Both the position numbers and the translations under genes were made by a program. Shown here piece by piece: positions 35,307 through 44,821 of a DNA stretch of 64,000 nt. The notes under the pieces are model-generated. The model did not search any database. It saw nothing but the letters and a program-made list of their open reading frames with translations, and had not been told where the DNA came from. Positions within the stretch are counted from its first letter, which is position 1; every line of letters starts with the position of its first letter. This stretch comes from Paenibacillus sp. R14(2021) (GTDB lineage Bacteria > Bacillota > Bacilli > Paenibacillales > Paenibacillaceae): positions 4,707,001 to 4,771,000 of the forward strand of contig NZ_CP080269.1 of assembly GCF_019431355.1 (NCBI RefSeq), read 5' to 3'.

Positions 35307-36845
35307 GTGGACAAGCCAAATGAAATGATCGTCGTCCTCGATTTCGGCGGACAGTACAACCAGTTAATTGCAAGACGTATTCGGGATTTAGGTGTATACA
35401 GCGAATTGCTGCCATACAATACTTCGGTGGAACGGATCCGCGAGCTGCAGCCGAAAGGCATCGTGTTCTCGGGAGGACCCGCAAGTGTGTATGAAGAGAA
35501 GTCGCCGCTTGTAGATCCTGCGATTTATGACCTGGGTCTTCCGATCTTCGGTATTTGCTACGGCATGCAGCTGATCGCGCACCAGCTGGACGGTAAAGTC
35601 GAGCGCGCAGGCAAGCGCGAATACGGCAAAGCTGATGTAGCATTCATCGCGAGCAGCGAGCTCGTGAAGGATCTGGACAGCAACCAAACCGTATGGATGA
35701 GTCACGGCGACCATGTCGTGGAATTGCCGACAGGCTTCCGCGTTGATGCAAGCACGGACCATGCGCCGATCGCGGCGATGAGCCATCCGGAGCGCAAAGT
35801 ATTCGCGGTTCAATTCCACCCGGAAGTACGTCACTCCGTACAAGGGAACGAAATGATTCGCAACTTCCTCTATAACGTGTGCGGCTGCGAAGGCAGCTGG
35901 AGCATGAGCACGTTTATCGACGACACGATCCGTGATATCCGCGCACAAGTGGGCAATGGCAAAGTGCTTTGCGCGCTGTCCGGCGGCGTAGATTCCTCTG
36001 TTGTAGCGATTTTGCTGCACAAAGCAATCGGCGATCAGCTGACTTGTATGTTCATCGATCACGGTCTGCTGCGCAAAGACGAAGCAGAGGGCGTTATGGA
36101 AACGTTCGTCGGCAAGTTCGATATGAAGGTTGTCAAAATCGATGCCAAAGAGCGTTTCATGGGCAAGTTGAAGGGTGTCGACGATCCGGAGCAGAAGCGT
36201 AAAATCATCGGCAATGAGTTCATTTACGTGTTCCAAGAAGAGTCCGCCAAATTCGATGATTTCGAATTCTTGGCACAAGGCACGCTGTACACGGATATCG
36301 TTGAGAGCGGCACGGCTACAGCACAAACGATCAAGTCGCATCATAATGTCGGCGGTTTGCCGGAAGATATTAAATTCAAGCTCGTTGAACCGCTGAAGAC
36401 GCTGTTCAAGGACGAGGTTCGTAAAGTCGGCGAAGAATGCGGTCTGCCTGAAGCCATCGTATGGCGTCAGCCGTTCCCAGGTCCGGGTCTTGCAATCCGC
36501 GTGCTTGGCGAAGTTACCGAGGAGAAGCTGAAGATCGTTCGTGACTCCGATGCGATTCTGCGCGACGAGATCGCGAAAGCAGGGCTCGACCGCGAGATCT
36601 GGCAGTACTTCACGGCCCTGCCCAACATGAAGAGCGTCGGCGTAATGGGAGATGCGCGTACGTACTCGTACACGGTCGGCATCCGTGCCGTTACGTCCAT
36701 CGACGGGATGACGGCGGATTGGGCGCGTATCCCTTGGGACGTGCTTGAGAAGATCTCCGTTCGGATCGTCAATGAAGTCGATAACGTCAATCGGATCGTC
36801 TACGACGTGACGTCGAAGCCGCCGGCTACGATCGAGTGGGAATAG
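35307..36845 (+). CDS. guaA: GMP synthase (glutamine-hydrolysing)
   Basis: A 512-residue enzyme that aminates XMP to GMP. The N-terminal class I glutaminase carries the nucleophile in [10 protein letters not shown] (about residue 85) and the HPEV histidine near residue 171. The ATP-pyrophosphatase P-loop is [13 protein letters not shown] (about residue 222), and the C-terminal dimer domain ends KPPATIEWE, which is typical. GTG start with AGGGAGG upstream. A strong terminator follows, so it is separate from the pur operon, as in Bacillus. Confidence 0.98.
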   Translation: MDKPNEMIVVLDFGGQYNQLIARRIRDLGVYSELLPYNTSVERIRELQPKGIVFSGGPASVYEEKSPLVDPAIYDLGLPIFGICYGMQLIAHQLDGKVERAGKREYGKADVAFIASSELVKDLDSNQTVWMSHGDHVVELPTGFRVDASTDHAPIAAMSHPERKVFAVQFHPEVRHSVQGNEMIRNFLYNVCGCEGSWSMSTFIDDTIRDIRAQVGNGKVLCALSGGVDSSVVAILLHKAIGDQLTCMFIDHGLLRKDEAEGVMETFVGKFDMKVVKIDAKERFMGKLKGVDDPEQKRKIIGNEFIYVFQEESAKFDDFEFLAQGTLYTDIVESGTATAQTIKSHHNVGGLPEDIKFKLVEPLKTLFKDEVRKVGEECGLPEAIVWRQPFPGPGLAIRVLGEVTEEKLKIVRDSDAILRDEIAKAGLDREIWQYFTALPNMKSVGVMGDARTYSYTVGIRAVTSIDGMTADWARIPWDVLEKISVRIVNEVDNVNRIVYDVTSKPPATIEWE

Positions 36846-36856
36846 GCATGAGCACA

Positions 36857-36897
36857 AAACTCCTTTATCTGCGTGTTCGCGGATAAGGGAGTTTTTT
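36857..36897 (+). terminator. guaA terminator
   Basis: AAAACTCCTTTATC pairs with GATAAGGGAGTTTT (one wobble), closed by GCG/CGC and a TTTTTT tail. Confidence 0.9.
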
Positions 36898-36906
36898 CAA
36901 TGTCGA

Positions 36907-37077
36907 ACTTACGTGCCCTACCGCGGCGACGAGCTGCATGTCGTCAAACGCGAGGGGGATACGCTGTGTTTTGAAGACCACAGCCCCGTCGCTAAGGACG
37001 GCGGCGGTTCGTTAGCTTACAAGATGCCGGTACCCGTCAGCTTCAGCAAAAAAATTAAGCTAGGACTTAGTAACTAG
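36907..37077 (+). pseudogene. C-terminal gene remnant between guaA and pbuG
   Basis: A frame of 56 codons ending at the TAG at 37075 has strong coding character (YVPYRGDELHVVKREGDTL, CFEDHSPVAKDGGGSLAYKM, then PVPVSFSKKIKLGLSN) but no start codon, no ribosome site, and begins right after the guaA terminator. It looks like the C-terminus of a lost gene. I do not recognise the family. Confidence 0.5.
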
Positions 37078-37109
37078 AATGAATCCCCATTATTTGCAAT
37101 GCATTTCCA

Positions 37110-37138
37110 TTGACGTACATGCATAGTGCCGATAAAAT
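37110..37138 (+). promoter_or_regulatory. pbuG: pbuG promoter
   Basis: TTGACG (37110-37115) and TAAAAT (37133-37138), spaced 17, lie 35 bases upstream of the guanine riboswitch. Confidence 0.75.
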
Positions 37139-37172
37139 ATTGACAGAATCAATACAAACAACAATTGCATGT

Positions 37173-37244
37173 CTTTTCGTATAATCTCAAGAATCGGCTT
37201 GAGAGTCTCTACGAGGTCACCGTAAATGACCTGTCTACGAAAAG
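37173..37244 (+). promoter_or_regulatory. Guanine riboswitch of pbuG
   Basis: A complete purine aptamer. P1 is CTTTTCGTA with TACGAAAAG, P2 is CTCAAG with CTTGAG around AATCGG, P3 is AGGTCA with TGACCT around CCGTAAA. The junctions read AGTCTCTACG and GTCTACG; the C before TACG in the 3' junction marks guanine/hypoxanthine rather than adenine specificity. The loop GG and CC bases allow the usual kissing contact. Confidence 0.95.
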
Positions 37245-37312
37245 CAAGATAAGCGCGCGCGGACGGTCCATTCGTGCAGTCTCATCTTGTTTTGCGTAGA
37301 ACCTAGGGAGAG

Positions 37313-37338
37313 ATGCCGAGAATCCGGCATTTTTTTTT
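37313..37338 (+). terminator. Riboswitch expression-platform terminator before pbuG
   Basis: ATGCCG pairs with CGGCAT around six bases and is followed by nine T residues. Upstream GTAGAACCTAGG could form the competing antiterminator with the AGGTTC in the tail. Ligand binding should favour termination. Confidence 0.85.
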
Positions 37339-37385
37339 AGGTTCTTGTTTGTTCTGAGAACATTTTTTGGGAGGGTTTTTAGAAA

Positions 37386-38774
37386 ATGGGTTCATTCTTT
37401 CGTTTGAAGGAACACGGAACAAATGTACGGACAGAAATTATGGCGGGTTTGACGACTTTCATGACGATGGCTTACATATTGGCCGTCAATCCGGGCATTC
37501 TGAGCGGTACAGGCCTTAGCCTATACTCCGTATTTCTAGCTACCGCGCTGGCCGGCGGAATCTTCACCATCGCGATGGGGCTGTTCGCGAACTTCCCTGT
37601 TGCGCTTGCTCCTGGCATGGGGCTTAACGCGTACTTCGCGGCAACGGTGCTTGCGTCGAAAGCGACGAATTCGCCGATCACGCCGGAAATGGGCCTGACG
37701 GCCGTCTTTATCTCCGGTATTATTTTCGTCATTCTGACGGTTACGCAGATTCGTCAAATGTTGATCGTCGCCGTGCCGGACAGCTTGAAGCACGCGATTA
37801 CGGTCGGGATCGGCTTGTTCATCACGATCATCGGCTTGAAGAACAGCGGCATTATGTCGGTCGGCGTGGAATCGCTGAACGACATCCCGAAAGGCGCGTT
37901 CACGGATGTGCTCGGCTTTGAAACGGTATTCCACATGGGCAGCTTGGAGAACGCTAACGTCTACCTGACGCTGATCGGCGTGCTGCTGATCGCGATTCTG
38001 ATGGTGCTGCGCGTGCCGGGCGCCATTCTGTTCGGCATTATCGGCGTGACGATCATCGCGATCATCACGGGTAACGTAGATGTAGCGGCAACGCTGAAGG
38101 GCCAAAGCTGGTCCCCGGATTTCAGTCAATTGAATTTCTGGGATTTCGATTTCAAGGGCGTTTGGCATACCGGTATCGTGTCCATCATCGCAACATTCAC
38201 ATTCGTTGAATTGTTTGACACATTCGGTACGCTGGTCGGTACGGCTAACCGCGCGGGCTTCATGAAAGACCCGGCGAAAGGCAAGAAGCTCGTCGGCAAA
38301 GCGATGTTCGTTGACGCGGTCGGCGTCAGCGGCGGCGCGATTCTCGGTACGAGCACGGTAACGGCATTCGTCGAAAGCTCCGCGGGTATCGCGCAGGGCG
38401 GACGTACGGGCTTAACGGCGGTAACGACAGGCGTTGCTTTCTTGGCAGCCCTGTTCCTGTGGCCGCTCATCTCGCTCATTCCAGGTTCCGCAACGGCGGC
38501 GGCGCTGATTATCGTCGGTGTTCTCATGGTGCAGTCCGTGAAGGAAATTGACTTCCAAGACATGGTTTACGCTATTCCGTCGTTCCTTACGATCGTCATG
38601 ATGCCGTTCACGTACAACATCGCAAACGGCGTATCCTTCGGGATCGTGTCTTACGTGGTGCTTGCGGTCATCGCGAACCTGTCTGGCAAGAAGAAATACA
38701 ACGTCCACTGGCTTATGTGGGTGCTCGCGATCCTCATTATCGCGCGCTATGCCTTCATCGGCAGCCAGGGGTAA
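37386..38774 (+). CDS. pbuG: Hypoxanthine/guanine permease (NCS2/AzgA family)
   Basis: A 462-residue transporter with about 12-14 membrane segments that takes up hypoxanthine and guanine. Family features: MAYILAVNPGILSGTGL, NFPVALAPGMGLNAYFAATV with the transport motif, ELFDTFGTLVGTANRAGFM (the conserved acidic substrate-site helix), and GTSTVTAFVESSAGIAQGGRTGLTAVTTG. It follows a guanine riboswitch and lies between guaA and purE, the same order as in Bacillus subtilis. A terminator follows. Confidence 0.95.
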   Translation: MGSFFRLKEHGTNVRTEIMAGLTTFMTMAYILAVNPGILSGTGLSLYSVFLATALAGGIFTIAMGLFANFPVALAPGMGLNAYFAATVLASKATNSPITPEMGLTAVFISGIIFVILTVTQIRQMLIVAVPDSLKHAITVGIGLFITIIGLKNSGIMSVGVESLNDIPKGAFTDVLGFETVFHMGSLENANVYLTLIGVLLIAILMVLRVPGAILFGIIGVTIIAIITGNVDVAATLKGQSWSPDFSQLNFWDFDFKGVWHTGIVSIIATFTFVELFDTFGTLVGTANRAGFMKDPAKGKKLVGKAMFVDAVGVSGGAILGTSTVTAFVESSAGIAQGGRTGLTAVTTGVAFLAALFLWPLISLIPGSATAAALIIVGVLMVQSVKEIDFQDMVYAIPSFLTIVMMPFTYNIANGVSFGIVSYVVLAVIANLSGKKKYNVHWLMWVLAILIIARYAFIGSQG

Positions 38775-38788
38775 CGATAGAGAAATGG

Positions 38789-38824
38789 AGAACAGCGCGG
38801 ACCGGCGCTGTTCTTTTTTTTAAA
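38789..38824 (+). terminator. pbuG terminator
   Basis: AGAACAGCGC pairs with GCGCTGTTCT around GGACCG and runs into at least eight T residues. Confidence 0.9.
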
Positions 38825-38947
38825 AAGTCATCTAGTGTCCGCCAGCTTCCTTTGGCTTCTAGAAGGTGGAAGAAGGCTTTTTCAATAATCAGACAAATCT
38901 AAATGCTGGTTTGGAAGAAAAGAAAAGGAAATGGGGTAAAACGACCA

Positions 38948-38995
38948 AAAAACACGAACTATAAACAAATATTACGTTTTAATGTTCGTGTTTTT
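38948..38995. promoter_or_regulatory. PurR-type operator of the pur operon
   Basis: AAAAACACGAAC (38948-38959) and GTTCGTGTTTTT (38984-38995) are exact reverse complements 24 bases apart. Each holds the CGAAC core of the Bacillus PurBox, and the second arm ends four bases before the -35. PurR is known to bind such paired inverted boxes in Bacillus; binding here is inferred. Confidence 0.8.
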
Positions 38996-38998
38996 GCG

Positions 38999-39027
38999 TT
39001 GACATTCCACGTTAGGATTGGTAAACT
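38999..39027 (+). promoter_or_regulatory. pur operon promoter
   Basis: TTGACA (38999-39004) and TAAACT (39022-39027) with a 17-base spacer, immediately downstream of the PurR-type repeat and 36 bases before the riboswitch. Confidence 0.8.
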
Positions 39028-39062
39028 AGGAGTAGCTGATTAGAAGTTATTTTGTCGAACGA

Positions 39063-39128
39063 CTCGTATATACTTGGGGATCAGGCCCGAGAGTATCTAC
39101 CCGAGAACCTTAATTTTCGGACTACGAG
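39063..39128 (+). promoter_or_regulatory. Guanine riboswitch of the pur operon
   Basis: P1 is CTCGTA with TACGAG, P2 is CTTGGG with CCCGAG around GATCAGG, and P3 is CCGAGA with TTTCGG (one wobble) around ACCTTAA. The 3' junction GGACTACG has the C that reads guanine. The aptamer is 66 bases, the normal size, and is followed by a long leader to a terminator. Confidence 0.93.
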
Positions 39129-39251
39129 CCATGTAATGAAGAGACAGGTTGCCGCCGTGACGGGGCAGCCTGAAGTTGTCTTTACCGTTCTTGTTTACCA
39201 TCTGTAACATACGGCGGGACAAGGCGAAAGCTCTTTATTGCTGGTCTTTTG

Positions 39252-39301
39252 AAGTCCCGAAGCATTCCGCGAAACGGAATACGTGCTGAGGGACTTTTTT
39301 A
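39252..39301 (+). terminator. Riboswitch-controlled terminator before purE
   Basis: AAGTCCC pairs with GGGACTT, with GCATTCCG/CGGAAT-GTGC stacking inside, followed by TTTTTT. It lies 42 bases before purE. A separate hairpin at 39147-39172 (AGGTTGCC with GGGCAGCCT) lies between aptamer and terminator. Confidence 0.85.
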
Positions 39302-39343
39302 TTCGGAGAATCTTCCTACTATGAAAAAGGTGGTCATAAGCAG

Positions 39344-39829
39344 ATGTCAGTACAAGTGGGCGTCATCATGGGCAGCAAGTCAGACTGGGAGACGATGAAA
39401 CTAGCCTGTGACGTTCTGGAGGAACTGCAAATTCCGTATGAGAAGAAGGTTGTATCGGCTCACCGTACGCCGGATCTTATGTTTGATTATGCGGAATCTG
39501 CCGCAGAACGCGGGTTGAAAGTCATTATCGCGGGAGCAGGCGGTGCTGCACACCTACCCGGCATGGTCGCAGCCAAAACGATCCTGCCGGTTATTGGCGT
39601 TCCCGTGAAGTCCTCGAATTTGAACGGGCTCGATTCGCTGCTCTCCATTGTACAGATGCCGGGCGGCATCCCGGTGGCGACCGTGGCGATCGGCAATGCG
39701 GGCGGCACGAATGCCGGCCTGCTCGCCGGCCAGATCATCGGGGCGTTCGATCCTGCGGTGCAGGCACGCGTACAGGCGCGCCGCGACCGGATTCAGCAGG
39801 AAGTGCTGGAAAGCAGTGAGACGCTATGA
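39344..39829 (+). CDS. purE: N5-carboxyaminoimidazole ribonucleotide mutase
   Basis: A 161-residue class I PurE that moves the carboxyl group of N5-CAIR to C4. The P-loop-like [14 protein letters not shown], the catalytic [15 protein letters not shown] and [16 protein letters not shown] are all present. It is the first gene of the pur operon, with AAAAAGGTGG upstream; its end overlaps purK (ATGA), and the two act in sequence. Confidence 0.97.
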   Translation: MSVQVGVIMGSKSDWETMKLACDVLEELQIPYEKKVVSAHRTPDLMFDYAESAAERGLKVIIAGAGGAAHLPGMVAAKTILPVIGVPVKSSNLNGLDSLLSIVQMPGGIPVATVAIGNAGGTNAGLLAGQIIGAFDPAVQARVQARRDRIQQEVLESSETL

Positions 39830-40995
39830 GCCAAGCGGGTGAAAGCGCGAATGTGATTTTGCCGGGCTCGACGATCGGCATCCTGGGCGGCGGACAGCTC
39901 GGCAGGATGATGGCGAACGCGGGCAGCGCGATGGGTTACCGCTTCGTGGCGCTCGATCCGACGCCGGATGCGCCTTGCGGCCAGGTCGCGCAGCAGATCG
40001 TCGCGGCTTATGACGATCGCGGCGCAGCTCGGGAACTGGCGCAGCGCGCGGACGTTATCACGTACGAATTCGAGAATGTCGACGCCGGCGTAGCCGCGAT
40101 GCTGATGGAAGAAGCGTACGTGCCGCAGGGCAGCGAGCTGCTCTACACGACGCAGCACCGGCTGCGTGAGAAGCGCGCGATCGAAGCGGCGGGCGTGAAG
40201 GTGGCGCCTTACGCGGAGGTGCGCAGCGCGGACGAGCTTCGCGAAGCGGTGAGCCGGTTCGGCCTGCCCTGCGTGCTGAAGACGGCGATGGGCGGCTACG
40301 ACGGCAAGGGCCAATGGGTCATTCGCAGCGAAGCCGAGATCGAAGAAGCGTTCGAGACGCTGAACCGCGCGGGTACGGAGCTTGTTCTGGAACAGTTCAT
40401 TCGATTCCAGAAGGAGCTATCCGTTATCGCAGCGCGCAGTTCGCAGGGCGAGATCCGCACCTTCCCGGCGGCGGAGAACATCCATGTGGATAACATTTTG
40501 CATCTGTCGATCGTGCCGGCACGCATCGATGAAGAGCTTCAGCGGGAGGCTGAGCGCCTCGCGGCGCGCATTGCCGAAGGACTTGGCGCGGTCGGGCTGA
40601 TTGCGGTGGAGCTCTTCTTGACGGCGGAAGGCGAGCTGTTCGTGAACGAGCTGGCGCCGCGTCCGCACAACAGCGGCCACTATACGATGGAAGCCTGCCG
40701 TACCTCACAGTTCGAGCAGCATGTGCGCGCGGTATGCGGGCTGCCGCTCGGCGACACGGCACTTCTGACGCCGGTCGTAATGGTCAACGTGCTCGGCGAG
40801 CACGTGGAGCCGCTGCTTGAGCAGATTTCGCGGCGAGATGAAACAGCAGAACGTTTGGGCGTTGCGCCTAAAATTCATTTATATGGGAAACATGAAGCCA
40901 AACCGAAACGGAAGATGGGGCATGTCAACGTGCTCGCCGCTCATGTGGAACAAGCGTTGGAATGGATTTACGAAACAAACATTTGGAGGGTTTAA
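39826..40995 (+). CDS. purK: N5-carboxyaminoimidazole ribonucleotide synthase
   Basis: A 389-residue ATP-grasp enzyme that carboxylates AIR with bicarbonate and [19 protein letters not shown] is the N-terminal motif; [18 protein letters not shown] binds [20 protein letters not shown] carries the metal ligands. Translationally coupled to purE and six bases before purB. Confidence 0.97.
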   Translation: MSQAGESANVILPGSTIGILGGGQLGRMMANAGSAMGYRFVALDPTPDAPCGQVAQQIVAAYDDRGAARELAQRADVITYEFENVDAGVAAMLMEEAYVPQGSELLYTTQHRLREKRAIEAAGVKVAPYAEVRSADELREAVSRFGLPCVLKTAMGGYDGKGQWVIRSEAEIEEAFETLNRAGTELVLEQFIRFQKELSVIAARSSQGEIRTFPAAENIHVDNILHLSIVPARIDEELQREAERLAARIAEGLGAVGLIAVELFLTAEGELFVNELAPRPHNSGHYTMEACRTSQFEQHVRAVCGLPLGDTALLTPVVMVNVLGEHVEPLLEQISRRDETAERLGVAPKIHLYGKHEAKPKRKMGHVNVLAAHVEQALEWIYETNIWRV

Positions 40996-41001
40996 ATAAT
41001 C

Positions 41002-42297
41002 ATGTTACAACGATACAGCAGACCGGAAATGAGAGCGATTTGGACCGAAGAAAACAAATTCAAGGCGTGGCTCGAAGTTGAACTTTGCGCTTGCGAGGCT
41101 TGGGTGGAGTTAGGCGTTATTCCGCGTGAAGATGTAGCGGCGCTTCGCCAGAGCGCTACGTTTGATATCGACCGTATTAATGAAATCGAGCTGGAAACCC
41201 GCCATGACGTCATCGCGTTCACGCGCGCGGTATCCGAAACCGTAGGTCCGGAGCGCAAATGGGTGCACTACGGTCTGACTTCCACGGACGTTGTGGATAC
41301 GGCGATGGGCTACCTGCTTCTGCAGGCCAACACGATTCTGGAGAAAGACATCATTAACTTCATCGACATCCTCCGCGGCCAAGCGGTTGTTTACAAAGAT
41401 ACGGCCATGATGGGCCGTACGCACGGCGTGCATGCCGAGCCGACGACGTTCGGTTTGAAGCTGGCGCTATGGTACGAGGAGATGAAGCGGAACCTGGAGC
41501 GCTTCCGCCATGCGGCGAACGGCGTTCAATTCGGCAAAATCTCCGGCGCGGTCGGCACGTACGCCAACATCGACCCGTTCGTGGAAGAGTTCACCTGCCG
41601 CAAGCTCGGCATCACGCCTGCGCCGATCTCGACCCAAACGCTGCAGCGTGACCGCCACGCCGAGTACATGGCGACGCTGGCACTGATCGCAACGTCGCTC
41701 GACAAGTTCGCGACGGAAATCCGCGCCTTGCAGAAGAGCGAATTCCGCGAGGTGGAAGAACCGTTCGCGAAAGGGCAGAAGGGTTCGTCCGCAATGCCGC
41801 ACAAACGCAATCCGATCGGCTGCGAGAACATCTCCGGCTTGTCCCGCGTCATTCGCGGACATATGCTGACGGCTTACGAGAACGTGACGCTGTGGCATGA
41901 GCGCGATATCAGTCACTCCTCGGCAGAACGCATCATTTTGCCGGATGCGACGATGCTGCTCAACTACATGCTGAACCGTTTGGGCAACATCCTGAAGAAC
42001 CTGCAGGTGTTCCCTGAGAATATGAAACGTAATATGCAGCGCACATTCGGCGTGCCGTTCTCCGGCCGCGTCATGACGAAGCTGATCGACAAAGGCTTCA
42101 GCCGCGAGCAAGCGTACGATACGGTGCAGCCGCGCGCGATGCAGGCGTGGGAAGAACAGCGCCAATTCCGCGACATTATCGAGTCGACGCCAGAGATTAC
42201 GAGCCAGCTGTCCGCCGATGAAATTGCTGATTGCTTTAATCCGGCTTGGCATTTGAAGCATGTGGATACCATTTTCAGACGTTTGGAATTGATTTAA
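41002..42297 (+). CDS. purB: Adenylosuccinate lyase
   Basis: A 431-residue fumarase-superfamily lyase acting twice in purine synthesis (SAICAR to AICAR and adenylosuccinate to AMP). [28 protein letters not shown] with the general acid histidine, and the signature [16 protein letters not shown] with the flexible-loop serine are intact. The start ATG has GGAGGG upstream. A 192-base gap follows before purC. Confidence 0.97.
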   Translation: MLQRYSRPEMRAIWTEENKFKAWLEVELCACEAWVELGVIPREDVAALRQSATFDIDRINEIELETRHDVIAFTRAVSETVGPERKWVHYGLTSTDVVDTAMGYLLLQANTILEKDIINFIDILRGQAVVYKDTAMMGRTHGVHAEPTTFGLKLALWYEEMKRNLERFRHAANGVQFGKISGAVGTYANIDPFVEEFTCRKLGITPAPISTQTLQRDRHAEYMATLALIATSLDKFATEIRALQKSEFREVEEPFAKGQKGSSAMPHKRNPIGCENISGLSRVIRGHMLTAYENVTLWHERDISHSSAERIILPDATMLLNYMLNRLGNILKNLQVFPENMKRNMQRTFGVPFSGRVMTKLIDKGFSREQAYDTVQPRAMQAWEEQRQFRDIIESTPEITSQLSADEIADCFNPAWHLKHVDTIFRRLELI

Positions 42298-42489
42298 AGG
42301 CATGACTGCGCATTAGAAAACGTCTTTCGATCGCTAATGGTGATTGGTTTGCGTTCACTGGCAGAAGCCAGGGAATGCAGCATTCACCGACACAAAGGCG
42401 AACGCTACGCTTCTATAGACTGTTTTCTTCTGCTTCTTCACTACCTTGAATACCAAAGCCAAACTCTGAAAAGAAGGGGAGAGGGAGAA

Positions 42490-43377
42490 ATGACACAAGC
42501 GTTGTCTACGGCTGTTGAGCTTATTAAAGCACCGCTTTTATACAAAGGCAAGGTGCGCGAGCTGTACGATCACGGTGAGCATTATCTGATCGTCGTGACG
42601 GACCGCATTAGCGCGTTCGATTACGTGCTTGACCCTGCGGTTCCGCAGAAGGGGAACGTGCTGAACCGCCTGTCGGCGTTTTGGTTTGACCAAACTGCCG
42701 AAATGATGCCCAATCATATCGTGCATACGGACGTGTACAAGCTGGGTGACCTTGTAACGGAGCCCGAGCTGCTGAAGAACCGCATCATGGTGACTAAGAA
42801 AGCAGAGCGCATCGACATCGAATGCGTCGTTCGCGGCTATATCACTGGCGGCGGTTGGAGACAATATGTGAAAACCTCGGCAATTAACGGCATCGAGCTG
42901 CCGGCAGGCCTGCGGAAGAACGAGCGTTTCGCGGCGCCGCTGTTCACGCCTGCGGCGAAGAACGACGTCGGTCACGACGAAGACATTCCGTTCACACGCA
43001 TGCAGGAAATGGTTGGCGCCGAGCTCGCCGAGGAGCTTCGTGAGAAGAGCATCCGGCTGTACGAGTTCGCACGCGCCTTCTGCGAAGAACGCGGCATCAT
43101 CCTGGCGGACTGCAAATTCGAATTCGGCTTAGTCGACGGCAAAGTCATCCTGATCGACGAAATCTTCACGCCGGATTCCTCCCGTTTTTGGGCGAAGGCG
43201 AACTATGCCTTCGATATCGAAATCGACAGCATGGACAAAGAACCGGTCCGCACGTACTTGCTCGGCTCCGACTGGGACCAAAACAGCAGGCCGGCTCCGC
43301 TTCCGCAGTCCGTCGTCGACGAAACGACGAACCGCTATCTGGCCATCTACAAAGCGCTGACCGGCGAGTCGCTGTAA
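42490..43377 (+). CDS. purC: Phosphoribosylaminoimidazole-succinocarboxamide synthase
   Basis: A 295-residue SAICAR synthetase. LYKGKVRELYDHGEHYLIVVTDRISAFDYVL is the N-terminal nucleotide motif and LADCKFEFGLVDGKVILIDEIFTPDSSRFW the catalytic one. It is of the longer type, about 55 residues more than the 240-residue Bacillus enzyme and closer to the yeast-like form. The ATG at 42490 with GGGGAGAGGGAG upstream is chosen; the frame also runs back to 42337. A 500-base non-coding gap follows. Confidence 0.95.
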   Translation: MTQALSTAVELIKAPLLYKGKVRELYDHGEHYLIVVTDRISAFDYVLDPAVPQKGNVLNRLSAFWFDQTAEMMPNHIVHTDVYKLGDLVTEPELLKNRIMVTKKAERIDIECVVRGYITGGGWRQYVKTSAINGIELPAGLRKNERFAAPLFTPAAKNDVGHDEDIPFTRMQEMVGAELAEELREKSIRLYEFARAFCEERGIILADCKFEFGLVDGKVILIDEIFTPDSSRFWAKANYAFDIEIDSMDKEPVRTYLLGSDWDQNSRPAPLPQSVVDETTNRYLAIYKALTGESL

Positions 43378-43878
43378 GCGAAACGGGCCCAAGCAGCATG
43401 GGTGAAGTCAACTGCTCGCGGCTATGCCTACCGCAGACGCCAAGCAAGGGCAACTTGCCACAACAGCGCGGCCCGAACAGGCGCTGCGTCAATCGATCAC
43501 TACAACACGCGGGACAAGCAAAGATGTCCCGCATCAAATAAATCATCGAGCGGCGAACGAATCGCCGCTCGCGAAACAACAACACCGTGCGCGGAGCACC
43601 GCTCGCGCCAGCAACCGAACACAAGCCGCAAGCGGCGAACAGCCCGCGCAGCGCGCAGGATGCCCCCCAAGAGCATCCTGCAAATGTTTTCCCGGATGGG
43701 TGGAGCAAACGCGGGATTCCCGACGAAGAGCGTCAGCGGTCGCCTTTGAACTTCGGAAACAACCGCAGGTACATTGTTCAAGTTTCCGAAAGTTCAACAG
43801 CGACGGAGTCGGGAACTCCCAGCGTTTGCGGAACCTTCCCATCCAAAACAACCAACATTTTCAGGAGGCGACCCCCTA
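43378..43878 (+). other. Structured 500-base gap between purC and purS
   Basis: No credible gene is present: frames on both strands are short and lack motifs or ribosome sites. The plus strand is full of hairpins: GCGGGACA/TGTCCCGC (43509-43532), GAGCGGCG/CGCCGCTC (43548-43570), CAGGATGC/GCATCCTG (43656-43680) and a 13-bp stem with one bulge (43748-43795, GAACTTCGGAAAC). None is followed by a T tract, so none is an ordinary terminator. The purS ribosome site follows. Confidence 0.7.
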
Positions 43879-44121
43879 ATGAAAGCTAAAGTCTACGTAA
43901 CGATCAAAGAAAACGTGCTCGACCCGCAAGGCAGCGCCGTTCAAGGCGCGCTGCACACAATGGGCTTCGAGGAAGTCGGCAAAGTCCGCATCGGCAAGTA
44001 TTTGGAGCTGAACCTGGACACGTCCGACCGTGCAGAAGCCGAAGCGCGTGTGACAGCAATGTGCGAGAAGCTGCTTGCAAACACAGTCGTTGAAGACTAC
44101 CGTTTCGAATTGGAGGGGTAA
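43879..44121 (+). CDS. purS: Phosphoribosylformylglycinamidine synthase subunit PurS
   Basis: An 80-residue subunit of the three-part FGAM synthase of Gram-positive bacteria, bridging PurL and Pur[42 protein letters not shown] is diagnostic. The ATG at 43879 has CAGGAGGC ten bases upstream; the frame is open back to 43774 without support. Four bases separate it from purQ. Confidence 0.95.
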   Translation: MKAKVYVTIKENVLDPQGSAVQGALHTMGFEEVGKVRIGKYLELNLDTSDRAEAEARVTAMCEKLLANTVVEDYRFELEG

Positions 44122-44125
44122 TACG

Positions 44126-44821
44126 ATGAAGTTCGCGGTACTTGTTTTTCCAGGCTCCAACTGTGATATCGACTGCCTCAAGGCCGTCGAAGACACGATC
44201 GGCCAAGAGGTCGAATACGTATGGCACACGGCAACAGATCTTTCCGGCTATGATGCGATTCTCGTACCAGGCGGCTTCTCGTATGGCGATTATCTGCGCT
44301 GCGGCGCGATCGCGCGTTTTGCCCCGGTCATGAATGAAGTAGTGAAAGCGGCGGAAGCCGGCAAGTTCATCCTCGGCATTTGCAACGGGTTCCAAATCCT
44401 GACGGAAGCAGGCCTCCTGCCCGGCGCGCTTCGCCGCAACAGAGGCATGAAATTCATCTGCCAGCAGACGCAGCTTGAAGTTGCGAACAACCGGACGGCT
44501 TTCACCAGCCAGTACAGCGAAGGCGAGCTTATCAACATACCGATCGCGCATGGCGAAGGTAACTACTACTGCGACGATGCAACGCTCGCAGAGCTCAAAG
44601 CAAACAATCAAATCGTGTTCCGTTACGCGGGCGACACCAGCCCGAACGGCTCGATCGAAAATATCGCGGGCATCAGCAATGTGCGCGGCAACGTGGTCGG
44701 CATGATGCCGCATCCGGAGCGCGCAATCGATCAGCTGCTTGGCTCGGAAGACGGCAAACGGATGTTTACATCGATTTTGAACGCATGGAGGGAACAGCAT
44801 GGCGCAGCAGTTAACGGCTAA
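44126..44821 (+). CDS. purQ: Phosphoribosylformylglycinamidine synthase subunit PurQ
   Basis: A 231-residue class I glutaminase that supplies ammonia to Pur[29 protein letters not shown], the nucleophile in [11 protein letters not shown] (about residue 87), and the HPERA histidine near the end are present. Start has GGAGGGG upstream. Its end overlaps purL by 23 bases. Confidence 0.97.
   Translation: MKFAVLVFPGSNCDIDCLKAVEDTIGQEVEYVWHTATDLSGYDAILVPGGFSYGDYLRCGAIARFAPVMNEVVKAAEAGKFILGICNGFQILTEAGLLPGALRRNRGMKFICQQTQLEVANNRTAFTSQYSEGELINIPIAHGEGNYYCDDATLAELKANNQIVFRYAGDTSPNGSIENIAGISNVRGNVVGMMPHPERAIDQLLGSEDGKRMFTSILNAWREQHGAAVNG

Noticed and set aside
43378-43878. A missing gene between purC and purS
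   Set aside because: Plus-strand frames here (for example 43424-43879) have no start context or recognisable domain and a composition unlike the neighbours.
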